NCBI GenBank assembly: GCA_900768805.1 | Contig: CAAGEF010000199.1 | Span: 1-5,801, forward strand | Direction: 5' to 3' | Source: Clostridia bacterium | GTDB lineage: Bacteria; Bacillota; Clostridia; TANB77; CAG-508 | Length of the DNA: 5,801 bases | Shown: positions 1 to 4,993 of the stretch, one piece after another | How positions within the stretch are numbered: position 1 is the stretch's first letter | How the letters are laid out: the number at the start of each line of letters is the position of its first letter | Notes under the pieces: generated by a model | Seen by the model: the letters and a program-made list of their open reading frames with translations, nothing else | The model's database searches: none | Told to the model about the DNA's origin: nothing | Program-made: the position numbers and the translations under genes

Positions 1-161
1 AGATTTTCTGGATTGATTTCTTTAATTTCTGCTTTTACTTTCTCAAAGTTTTCAAAATTATGTTTTATTTCCTTTGTATCAATAAGTATCTCTCCATCAC
101 TATTCATAAGCATTATCATACTTTTATTTTTAGCGACATCTACACTTAATACTGTTTTCAA
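1..161 (-). CDS. IS110-family transposase, N-terminal part (cut by window edge)
   Basis: Fifty-three codons run from a TTG start at 161 off the left edge. The product begins MKTVLSVDVAKNKS and continues with a strand ending in DGEIL, then a FENFEKVKAEIKE helix. This matches the start of the IS110-family RuvC-like DEDD recombinase domain, where the first catalytic Asp sits in a GIDVSK-like motif; here it would be D8. A stop (TGA at 170-168) closes the frame just upstream, and GTAGGTG at 169-175 lies 7 bases before the TTG, which supports this start. IS110 enzymes mobilise their own element, guided in studied cases by a bridge RNA from a non-coding end of the element. The other catalytic residues and the C-terminal serine domain lie outside the window, so intactness and IS110 versus IS1111 subgroup cannot be judged. 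Confidence 0.75.
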   Translation of the reverse strand, partial: MKTVLSVDVAKNKSMIMLMNSDGEILIDTKEIKHNFENFEKVKAEIKEINPEN

Positions 162-171
162 AATTATTCAC

Positions 172-394
172 CTACTTTCCTTTTGAACCTAAGTCTTTTA
201 CCTCTACTATTATTTCATCATGCTTGTTATATAGAGTCGAAACCGCCCTCACTATCTAAAACTAAATTAATAATAGGAATAAAAGTTGAACTGTCAATAA
301 AGATAGATTCAAAGACCTCTGTAATTTGATGTTCTAACTTAAATTCTTTGTAAATAATTTTACAACCAAAAAAATTAGATGTAAACTCATTTAT
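172..394 (-). pseudogene. Possible decayed coding remnant with a frame change upstream of the transposase
   Basis: Two overlapping minus-strand frames read like protein. Frame one is open from 394 to a TAA at 229-227 (55 codons) and contains KIIYKEFKLEHQITEVFES and, near its end, LVLDSEGGFDSI. Frame two is open from 255 to a TAG at 174-172 and contains STLYNKHDEIIVEVKDLGSK. Joining them near position 230 by a one-base shift would give a continuous C-terminal tail of mixed charged and hydrophobic residues. No good start codon with a ribosome binding site exists, and the upstream end runs into the terminator of the PAP2 gene. I do not recognise a family. The alternative is that this is the non-coding end of the IS110 element and the open frames are chance. 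The stretch 232-254 is notably GC-rich for this window. Confidence 0.3.
270..297 (-). promoter_or_regulatory. Candidate sigma-A promoter reading toward the transposase
   Basis: On the minus strand a perfect -35 TTGACA (297-292) is followed after 16 bases by a -10 TATTAT (275-270), with a predicted start near 263. It would drive a leader of about 100 bases ahead of the transposase TTG. That fits either a transposase mRNA or a non-coding RNA of the element. The match is good on paper, but AT-rich DNA yields chance promoters and this one lies inside the possible coding remnant. Confidence 0.35.
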
Positions 395-404
395 TTACAT
401 CTAA
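368..404 (-). terminator. Intrinsic terminator of the PAP2 phosphatase gene
   Basis: A perfect 11-bp inverted repeat (TTAGATGTAAA at 375-385 and TTTACATCTAA at 394-404) encloses an 8-base loop. On the minus strand the stem is followed directly by seven U residues (374-368). It begins 20 bases after the stop codon of the PAP2 gene. This is the clearest rho-independent terminator in the window, and it separates the chromosomal genes from the insertion-sequence side. Confidence 0.85.
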
Positions 405-424
405 CAGTATACATGTAATTTGTA

Positions 425-1081
425 CTAATAATTTTCTTTTTTTATTATACTTAATAAAGAATAAAAAGTCATTAATAAAACACTTGATATAAGTATGCCA
501 CCTACAATATCAGTAAACCAATGGACACCTGATATTAATCTTCCAACAACAGTTATTGTAATTATAATAATTGATAAACAATTGATAGGTTTTGTTATTT
601 TATTATTAAATAACTTTTTATTGATTAAAATAGAACTTCCACAAATGCAAATTGTCATCAATGTATGAGATGATGGGTAAGATGCTTCTAAAAAGCCATT
701 CATTAATATTGGTCTATAATTAATGATTACTTTTTCAAAGAATACATATAAAGCTATTACTACAATATAATATAATCCTAATAGTATAATCTCTTTATCA
801 ACTTTAAATATACTTCTCCTTTTTATTAATTGGATAAGCCCTATAAAAGCATATACTATAGCCATAAAAACAGGAATTAGTCCTAACCAATCAGTAATGT
901 GATACCAAATCATATTTACTCCTGTAGTTTCAAAAATAAATTGATTTAAAGTTGCAAACCCTATACTAGAATTGTTCACTCCAATTTGTTTTACATCTAC
1001 TACTTTGACTAATATTGTAAAAGTTATTGCTATTAAAAGCAAAATTCCACTAATAAGAAAATTTCTTTTTTTGTTGTTCAT
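425..1081 (-). CDS. PAP2-family membrane phosphatase
   Basis: A 218-residue polytopic membrane protein of the phosphatidic acid phosphatase type 2 family, which removes phosphate from lipid phosphates such as undecaprenyl pyrophosphate or phosphatidylglycerol phosphate at the outer membrane face. About six hydrophobic segments are visible (roughly 8-28, 65-87, 97-116, 137-154, 167-180, 190-212). The three family motifs are recognisable: K117 to RP at 123-124 (five residues between, one fewer than the usual KX6RP), PSSH at 136-139 with the proton-donor His139, and GRLISGVHWFTD at 180-191 with R181, the nucleophile His187 and Asp191. The ATG at 1081 is preceded by AAAGGAG (1090-1096). The gene lies 128 bases downstream of the XRE regulator and ends before an intrinsic terminator. 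The substrate cannot be told from sequence. Confidence 0.88.
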   Translation of the reverse strand: MNNKKRNFLISGILLLIAITFTILVKVVDVKQIGVNNSSIGFATLNQFIFETTGVNMIWYHITDWLGLIPVFMAIVYAFIGLIQLIKRRSIFKVDKEIILLGLYYIVVIALYVFFEKVIINYRPILMNGFLEASYPSSHTLMTICICGSSILINKKLFNNKITKPINCLSIIIITITVVGRLISGVHWFTDIVGGILISSVLLMTFYSLLSIIKKENY

Positions 1082-1192
1082 AATAAATACTCCTTTCTGG
1101 GTAAGCCCATTTTGAGTTTATTATGAAATTTTATATCTATCAAGAAACTTTCTCTCACTACCTATATATTTGTTTGACACTTTTAGTAACAA

Positions 1193-1208
1193 TGCCTATT
1201 TTTAGGCA
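1193..1208. other. Small perfect hairpin or palindrome after the XRE gene
   Basis: TGCCTA (1193-1198) and TAGGCA (1203-1208) form a 6-bp stem with a TTTT loop, starting 1 base after the stop codon of the XRE regulator on the minus strand. No U-run follows on that strand, so it would be a weak terminator at best. It could also be a protein-binding palindrome in the gap ahead of the PAP2 gene. Confidence 0.4.
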
Positions 1209-1209
1209 C

Positions 1210-1836
1210 TTATAATACTTTTTTCTTATTAAAATTATCTTTAATTATCAATGACATTTTTATAATCAATATCATAAACATTATTGATGTTGCATAGGGT
1301 TGTCTTGTCATTACAAAAAATAATATTGCAATTGTTTGAATAATAAGTGAAACAATATTAACTATAATTCGTATTTTCTTGTTATCTATAAAATTATATA
1401 CAATTTCTACAATTCCAATTATAGATATAAAAATCAAAGTAATAAAGTATATTGTTTTTATAGTATTTCCTATATCAGTACAACTAATTAAAGATACTGT
1501 ATAAAATTTTTCCCCAACTTTTTGCCCATAAAGTGGTAAAAAGATAAATAAAATACTCATTATATCAAGTAATCCATATACTAAATTATTTATTTTTTCA
1601 ATGTTAGAAGTATTTTCATTTTTAGCAATATCTATTATTTCTTCGTTTGATAATAGTTCATCAATTGAAACATTAAATATTTTTGATATATATTTTAATG
1701 AATCAATGCTAGGATAACCTTTCCCACTTTCCCATTTTGATACTGCCGTTCTTGATACATATAATTTTTCTGCAAATTGTTCTTGTGTTAATTTATTTTT
1801 ATTTCTTAATTCTTGTATTTTTTGGCTAAATTCCAT
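1210..1836 (-). CDS. XRE-family transcriptional regulator with four C-terminal membrane segments
   Basis: Predicted 208-residue protein. Residues 6-60 form a Cro/C1-type helix-turn-helix: KIQELRNKNKLTQEQFAEKL, then VSRTAVSKWESGKGYPSID, ending in a helix that contains FNVSIDELL. After a short polar linker, four hydrophobic segments follow (about 84-103, 126-149, 154-176, 180-198) and a basic tail NFNKKK. This makes it a membrane-tethered DNA-binding protein, presumably responding to a membrane or envelope signal; its ligand is unknown. I place the start at the ATG at 1836, which follows AAGGAG (1847-1852) by 10 bases. The longer frame from a TTG at 1857 would put that ribosome binding site inside the gene. 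It has its own promoter just upstream. The downstream PAP2 gene is the obvious candidate target, but that is inference. Confidence 0.85.
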   Translation of the reverse strand: MEFSQKIQELRNKNKLTQEQFAEKLYVSRTAVSKWESGKGYPSIDSLKYISKIFNVSIDELLSNEEIIDIAKNENTSNIEKINNLVYGLLDIMSILFIFLPLYGQKVGEKFYTVSLISCTDIGNTIKTIYFITLIFISIIGIVEIVYNFIDNKKIRIIVNIVSLIIQTIAILFFVMTRQPYATSIMFMILIIKMSLIIKDNFNKKKVL

Positions 1837-1872
1837 AACTATATTTCTCCTTGACAAATTACTTTGTATATT

Positions 1873-1900
1873 ATTATATAATGAATATAGATGATTTCAA
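1873..1900 (-). promoter_or_regulatory. Promoter of the XRE regulator gene
   Basis: On the minus strand, TTGAAA (1900-1895) and a perfect TATAAT (1878-1873) are separated by 16 bases, placing the start near 1866. That gives a leader of about 30 bases carrying the AAGGAG site. It lies in the 71-base gap after the rhodanese stop codon, where I see no terminator for the upstream operon, so read-through into the regulator is also possible. Confidence 0.6.
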
Positions 1901-1907
1901 ATTATTT

Positions 1908-2315
1908 CTACTTAACAATCTCACCTTTCCAATCTATTATTCCACCAAACTCAATTAAATTAGTGTATCCTAATTTTTTCAATTTTTCTGCTGCTTGTTT
2001 ACTTCTATTTCCACTTCTACAATATACTAAAATTAGCTGTTCTTTATCTGGGAGTTCACTAATTGTATTACTTCCAATTGTTTCATTTGGAATACATATT
2101 GCATTAGGTATATGACCTTCGTTATATTCTGCAATAGTTCTTACATCTAAAATTATATAATTTTTATTTTCATTCATAATTTCAACTATATCATCCATTG
2201 AAACGTGTTTAATTATCCCTTCGTTCTCAATGTATTGTTCTTTTCTATTTAACATCAAAATCACTCCTACCGCTATTGCAATTATAATTAAAATAACATA
2301 TATCGTTCTATTCAT
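1908..2315 (-). CDS. Membrane-anchored single-domain rhodanese (sulfurtransferase-like)
   Basis: A 135-residue protein. Residues 4-22 are a strongly hydrophobic N-terminal anchor without a lipobox cysteine, so the catalytic domain probably faces outside the membrane. The rest is one rhodanese domain: IILDVRT at 54-60, EGHIPNA at 66-72, the active-site loop CRSGNRS with Cys99 at 99-105, and FGGIIDW at 123-129. The six-residue loop is typical of sulfurtransferases that carry a persulfide on the cysteine. The ATG at 2315 has an excellent AAGGAGG site 6 bases upstream. It follows the small acetyltransferase by 33 bases and is probably co-transcribed with it. Beyond sulfur or persulfide handling its substrate is unknown; its place behind a redox-repair operon suggests a thiol or sulfide stress role. 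Confidence 0.88.
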   Translation of the reverse strand: MNRTIYVILIIIAIAVGVILMLNRKEQYIENEGIIKHVSMDDIVEIMNENKNYIILDVRTIAEYNEGHIPNAICIPNETIGSNTISELPDKEQLILVYCRSGNRSKQAAEKLKKLGYTNLIEFGGIIDWKGEIVK

Positions 2316-2348
2316 TTTGAACCTCCTTGCATAATAATAAATATAATT

Positions 2349-2600
2349 TTATATTTTTTCTAGTATTTTTTTAGCGTAAGAACATTCTGCTATTACATTC
2401 TTATTGCAATCTTTTGCTTTCTTTACTATGCAATTAACTAGTCTTCTAGCGATACCTTGACCTTGATATGAGTTATTTACTTCTGTATGTATTATATTCC
2501 AATTTTCTTCGTTTTCAATAAAATTACATTCTCCTATTATAATATCCGCCTCTAATGCAATTGCTCTATTATTATTTTTATCAAACTTTATCTTTATCAT
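2349..2600 (-). CDS. Small GNAT-type N-acetyltransferase (YjdJ/NATD1-like)
   Basis: An 83-residue single-domain protein resembling the short GNAT family typified by E. coli YjdJ and animal NATD1. A first beta hairpin (1-27) is followed by IIHTEV at 36-41 and the acetyl-CoA loop YQGQGIA at 45-51. The helix RRLVNCIVKKA and the strand NVIAECSYAKK complete the fold. The family signatures are HTEV, the GQG loop and the late CSY. The protein stops soon after CSYAKKILEKI, so the usual final aromatic or charged tail is shorter than I would expect. The ATG at 2600 follows AAGGAGG by 5 bases. The natural substrate of this family is not established. The gene begins only 19 bases after a strong hairpin, which leaves no room for its own promoter. 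Confidence 0.8.
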   Translation of the reverse strand: MIKIKFDKNNNRAIALEADIIIGECNFIENEENWNIIHTEVNNSYQGQGIARRLVNCIVKKAKDCNKNVIAECSYAKKILEKI

Positions 2601-2619
2601 TTAATCCTCCTTATTATGG

Positions 2620-2655
2620 AAAATGCAGATAATATTATCAAATTATCTGCATTTT
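2620..2655 (-). terminator. Strong hairpin after the rubrerythrin gene (partial terminator or processing site)
   Basis: A perfect 14-bp stem (2620-2633 with 2642-2655, core ATGCAGATAAT) with an 8-base loop starts 9 bases after the rubrerythrin stop. On the minus strand the stem ends in UUUU with no longer U-run after it; the next bases are CCATAATAAGGAGG, the ribosome binding site of the acetyltransferase gene. It therefore looks like a leaky terminator, or a stability or processing element, inside a longer transcript. On the plus strand it is followed by ATTTTATTTT, but no plus-strand gene uses it. Confidence 0.6.
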
Positions 2656-2664
2656 ATTTTCACA

Positions 2665-3201
2665 TTAATAATTTTCCGCATTAATTTCGAAATAAGATTT
2701 TGGATGACTACATACAGGACACATTTCAGGAGCTTTTGTTCCAACAATTATATGTCCACAATTTCTACACTCCCAAATCTTAACTTCACTTTTTTCAAAT
2801 ACTTCTTTCATTTCTATATTTTTTAATAATGCTCTATATCTTTCTTCATGGTGTTTTTCTATTGCACCAACCATACGGAATTTAAAAGCTAATTCAGGGA
2901 AACCTTCTTCTTCAGCAGTTTTAGCAAAATTTTCATACATATCTGTCCATTCATAGTTTTCTCCATCAGCTGCCGCTTTTAAATTTTCTTCTGTGCTTCC
3001 TATACCGTTTAATTCTTTAAACCACATTTTTGCATGTTCTTTTTCGTTTTCGGCAGTTTTTAAGAACAAAGCTGCCATTTGCTCATATCCTTCTTTTTTT
3101 GCTACACTTGAAAAGTATGTATATTTATTTCTTGCTTGTGATTCTCCAGCAAATGCCTCCATTAAATTTTTTTCTGTTTGTGTTCCTTGATACTTATTCA
3201 T
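2665..3201 (-). CDS. Rubrerythrin, predicted alternative product from internal start
   Basis: The ATG at 3201 (Met178 of the fusion) starts MNKYQGTQTEKNL, the ordinary N-terminus of stand-alone clostridial rubrerythrins, and yields a 178-residue protein of the usual family length. A good Shine-Dalgarno, AAAAGGAG, lies 9 bases upstream at 3211-3218, although it also encodes the end of the linker. This is either a working second start or a relic of two genes that fused in frame. Which product dominates cannot be told from sequence. Confidence 0.55.
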   Translation of the reverse strand: MNKYQGTQTEKNLMEAFAGESQARNKYTYFSSVAKKEGYEQMAALFLKTAENEKEHAKMWFKELNGIGSTEENLKAAADGENYEWTDMYENFAKTAEEEGFPELAFKFRMVGAIEKHHEERYRALLKNIEMKEVFEKSEVKIWECRNCGHIIVGTKAPEMCPVCSHPKSYFEINAENY

Positions 3202-3732
3202 ATTATCATTCTCCTTTTCTTTATCATTAACTTTAATTTTATTTAACAATTTTTCAATTTCTTGGACTGGAATATTTTCGAACTTGTCATTGTTTTTTAT
3301 TTCATTTAAGATTTTATTGGTGTTACTACTTTGAGGTAACATATAACCAGATTCTCTTATTATATCTTCTGCCATTAATCTATTTGATTTTGAAATAGCA
3401 GTCATTAACTTTTTAAATCCTGATTTATCTGTATTATTAGCAATTTGTTTTGCAATTTTTTCCTGTTCAACTTTGCTTTTTGATAATTTATTTAAAGTAT
3501 TTACAACTTCTTTTTTCTTTTTTTGCTGTGCTGGATATTCTACTGGCACCATGCTTATTGCTTTGCTTGGACAAGCATTTGCACACATACCGCATCCTGT
3601 ACATTTGTCAACATCTATTATACTATTTTCTGTATCTGTTGCACCATTAGGGCATACATATAAGCATAAACAATCCTTTGAACATAAATCTATATTTCTT
3701 ACTGCTACCATCTTTTTTTCATTTTTTTCCAT
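2665..3732 (-). CDS. Ferredoxin-rubrerythrin fusion protein (peroxide reductase)
   Basis: A 355-residue three-part protein. Residues 9-64 are a two-cluster ferredoxin: CSKDCLCLYVCP (C17, C21, C23, C27; CxxxCxCxxxCP spacing) and CTGCGMCANACP (C44, C47, C50, C54). Residues 70-177 are a lysine-rich, probably helical linker. Residues 178-355 are a full-length rubrerythrin, with likely di-iron ligands E197 (AGES), E230/H233 (ENEKEH), E258/E261 (GENYE) and E292/H295 (EKHH), and a terminal rubredoxin with C322, C325, C338, C341. Rubrerythrins reduce hydrogen peroxide in the cytoplasm of anaerobes; the ferredoxin part could supply electrons directly. The ATG at 3732 has AAGGAGG 7-9 bases upstream and overlaps the previous stop (TAATG), so translation is coupled. 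An internal ribosome binding site before Met178 suggests that free rubrerythrin is made too. Confidence 0.9.
   Translation of the reverse strand: MEKNEKKMVAVRNIDLCSKDCLCLYVCPNGATDTENSIIDVDKCTGCGMCANACPSKAISMVPVEYPAQQKKKKEVVNTLNKLSKSKVEQEKIAKQIANNTDKSGFKKLMTAISKSNRLMAEDIIRESGYMLPQSSNTNKILNEIKNNDKFENIPVQEIEKLLNKIKVNDKEKENDNMNKYQGTQTEKNLMEAFAGESQARNKYTYFSSVAKKEGYEQMAALFLKTAENEKEHAKMWFKELNGIGSTEENLKAAADGENYEWTDMYENFAKTAEEEGFPELAFKFRMVGAIEKHHEERYRALLKNIEMKEVFEKSEVKIWECRNCGHIIVGTKAPEMCPVCSHPKSYFEINAENY
3211..3218 (-). promoter_or_regulatory. Internal ribosome binding site for free rubrerythrin
   Basis: On the minus strand AAAAGGAG is placed 9 bases before an in-frame ATG (3201-3199). It sits inside the linker coding region, exactly where the rubrerythrin domain begins. 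Its strength is similar to the site before the PAP2 gene, and weaker than the AAGGAGG of the full fusion. Confidence 0.55.
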
Positions 3733-4388
3733 TATAAAACACCTCCTTCAATTTTTTCAAATTTTGAGCTTGGTACCTTACAAACAGGACATTTTTCTGG
3801 TGGATTTTTTCCTATAAATATAAATCCACATGTTGTACATAGCCATACTTCTGAATCTTCAAATATTTCTTCGCCTTTTTCAATATATCTATTTACCAAA
3901 GAATTTAACATACGAGTTACTTTCTCGCCCCATACACAAACTCTAGCAGCACCTCTATCACCATTGACTTTTGCTACATTATTTACTTCTACATATTTTT
4001 CATTTATATCAGACATAATCATATTTGATAAATTATCAATTGAATCATTTTCAATTGCAGGTGTTATTTCCGAAAAATATTTTGATAATTTTAAAAATGA
4101 TTGTTCTTCTTCAAATTTATATTGCTTTTGACATCCTCTTGCTAAATTTGAACATAATGCAGCTAACTGTCCTATTGATAATTTTTCCATATCTTCATTT
4201 TCTTCATCAACAACTGTATTTTGATTTTTAGCAGGTTCATTATTAATTGGTTCATCTTCTAATTTTTTAAAATCTGATTTCGCAGCACCACACATAGGAC
4301 ATCTCCATGTATCTGGTAAATCTTCAAATTTTACTTTTTCTTTTTCATCATCATATATGTATCCACATATAGTACAAACATATTTCAT
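3732..4388 (-). CDS. Two-rubredoxin protein with a degenerate rubrerythrin-like core
   Basis: A 218-residue protein. Residues 1-45 are a short rubredoxin (CTIC at 5-8, FEDLPDTWRCPMCG at 21-34, ligands C5, C8, C30, C33) with the usual loop between the cysteine pairs shortened. After an acidic linker, residues 67-180 are helical and resemble a rubrerythrin scaffold, most clearly where GEEIFEDSEVWLC leads into the second rubredoxin, as in the neighbouring rubrerythrin. The expected iron ligands (ExxH pairs, GES) are not seen. Residues 181-213 hold the second rubredoxin-like site (C184, C187, C200, C203). It probably carries electrons rather than reducing peroxide itself. The ATG at 4388 follows AGGAGG; the gene starts 9 bases after the thioredoxin stop and overlaps the next gene by one base, so a partnership with the ferredoxin-rubrerythrin is likely. 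Confidence 0.82.
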   Translation of the reverse strand: MKYVCTICGYIYDDEKEKVKFEDLPDTWRCPMCGAAKSDFKKLEDEPINNEPAKNQNTVVDEENEDMEKLSIGQLAALCSNLARGCQKQYKFEEEQSFLKLSKYFSEITPAIENDSIDNLSNMIMSDINEKYVEVNNVAKVNGDRGAARVCVWGEKVTRMLNSLVNRYIEKGEEIFEDSEVWLCTTCGFIFIGKNPPEKCPVCKVPSSKFEKIEGGVL

Positions 4389-4397
4389 AGTTACCTC

Positions 4398-4718
4398 CTA
4401 TATTAATTCATTAATAATTTCTTTTAGTTCTCCTTTTGAATGAAATCCAACTGTAGTTTTTAATAACTTTCCATTTTTAAAAAACATTAATGTTGGAATA
4501 CTGACAATGTTATATTGTATTGCTAATTCCTGATTTTCATCAGTATTTACTTTGCAAACCTTAACAGTTTCTTTATGTTCATTAGCTATTTCTGCTATAA
4601 TTGGACTTAGCATCTTACATGGTCCACACCATGTTGCGAAAAAATCAATAAGAACAAGTTTGTCTGTATTATTAATTTCTTCACTAAAATTTTTTGTGTT
4701 TAAAATTACTTCGTTCAT
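4398..4718 (-). CDS. trxA: Thioredoxin
   Basis: A classic single-domain cytoplasmic thioredoxin of 106 residues from the preferred start. It has the dithiol motif WCGPC in a VLIDFFATWCGPCKMLSP context, the DENQELAIQYNI segment, and the cis-proline loop SIPTLMFFKNG with the usual GF before the last helix. It reduces protein disulfides. Two ATG codons lie in tandem at 4721 and 4718. AAGGAGG at 4724-4730 is only 2 bases from the first and 5 from the second, so I choose 4718. The stop overlaps the ribosome binding site region of the next gene. Lying right after a ferredoxin:thioredoxin-reductase-like gene, it is the likely electron acceptor of that protein. The symbol is generic; clostridia often carry several thioredoxins. 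Confidence 0.92.
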   Translation of the reverse strand: MNEVILNTKNFSEEINNTDKLVLIDFFATWCGPCKMLSPIIAEIANEHKETVKVCKVNTDENQELAIQYNIVSIPTLMFFKNGKLLKTTVGFHSKGELKEIINELI

Positions 4719-4730
4719 CATTTCCTCCTT

Positions 4731-4931
4731 TTAATCTATTGTTTTATAATAAAGCATACAATGGCAATATCCTTCAAAATTTGGATCTTTTATCTGTTCT
4801 CTAAATTCCTTACACATACATTTATTTTCCTCTGTTTTTTGGGTTCTACAAGGACAATATCCTCCAGTTTTTTTCAATCCATCTTTTATACTTTTTACGA
4901 TTTCTTGATTGTTATTTAATTTTACTGACAA
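4731..4931 (-). CDS. Mini ferredoxin:thioredoxin reductase catalytic-chain-like protein
   Basis: A 66-residue protein with the three Cys-X-Cys pairs of the ferredoxin:thioredoxin reductase catalytic chain: CPCR (C26, C28), CMC (C38, C40) and GYCHCMLY (C56, C58). By analogy with the plant enzyme, C26, C38, C40 and C56 would bind a [4Fe-4S] cluster, and C28 and C58 would form the redox disulfide that reduces thioredoxin using ferredoxin electrons. Spacing differs from the plant type (9 and 15 residues between pairs instead of 16 and 8), and the chain is much shorter than plant versions. No variable subunit is encoded nearby. The start is TTG at 4931, with AGAGGTGA (4938-4945) 6 bases upstream; no ATG is available. 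It is first in the operon, 9 bases ahead of the thioredoxin. Confidence 0.82.
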   Translation of the reverse strand: MSVKLNNNQEIVKSIKDGLKKTGGYCPCRTQKTEENKCMCKEFREQIKDPNFEGYCHCMLYYKTID

Positions 4932-4960
4932 GAATTATCACCTCTTTCTAACTTTATTGA

Positions 4961-4975
4961 AGTGATTATATCACA
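4961..4975. promoter_or_regulatory. Crp/Fnr-type operator box 2, over the -10
   Basis: AGTGATTATATCACA (plus strand) has arms GTGA and TCAC separated by five bases. It matches box 1 at 12 of 15 positions and contains the complete TATAAT of the operon promoter on the minus strand. Binding here should block RNA polymerase. Confidence 0.65.
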
Positions 4976-4993
4976 ATATTTTTTATTTTTATG
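4965..4993 (-). promoter_or_regulatory. Promoter of the redox operon
   Basis: On the minus strand a perfect -10 TATAAT (4970-4965) has only a poor -35 (CATAAA at 4993-4988, 17-base spacer). The predicted start is near 4958, giving a leader of about 27 bases with the ribosome binding site. A perfect -10 with a weak -35 and a regulator box at about -41 is the usual layout of a class II activator-dependent Crp/Fnr promoter. Confidence 0.65.

Noticed and set aside
1098..1109. Small TGGG/CCCA hairpin just upstream of the PAP2 ribosome binding site.
   Set aside because: Only 4 bp of stem; too weak to call a riboswitch or attenuator.
1837..1857. Seven extra N-terminal residues (from a TTG) for the XRE regulator.
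   Set aside because: The AAGGAG ribosome binding site lies inside this extension and the ATG at 1836 is at workable spacing; the domain starts right after that ATG.
2993..3817. Several plus-strand open frames opposite the rubrerythrin and rubredoxin genes.
   Set aside because: They are shadows of strongly supported minus-strand genes, lack ribosome binding sites, and are rich in Phe, Leu and His as expected for reverse complements of Lys/Glu-rich codons.
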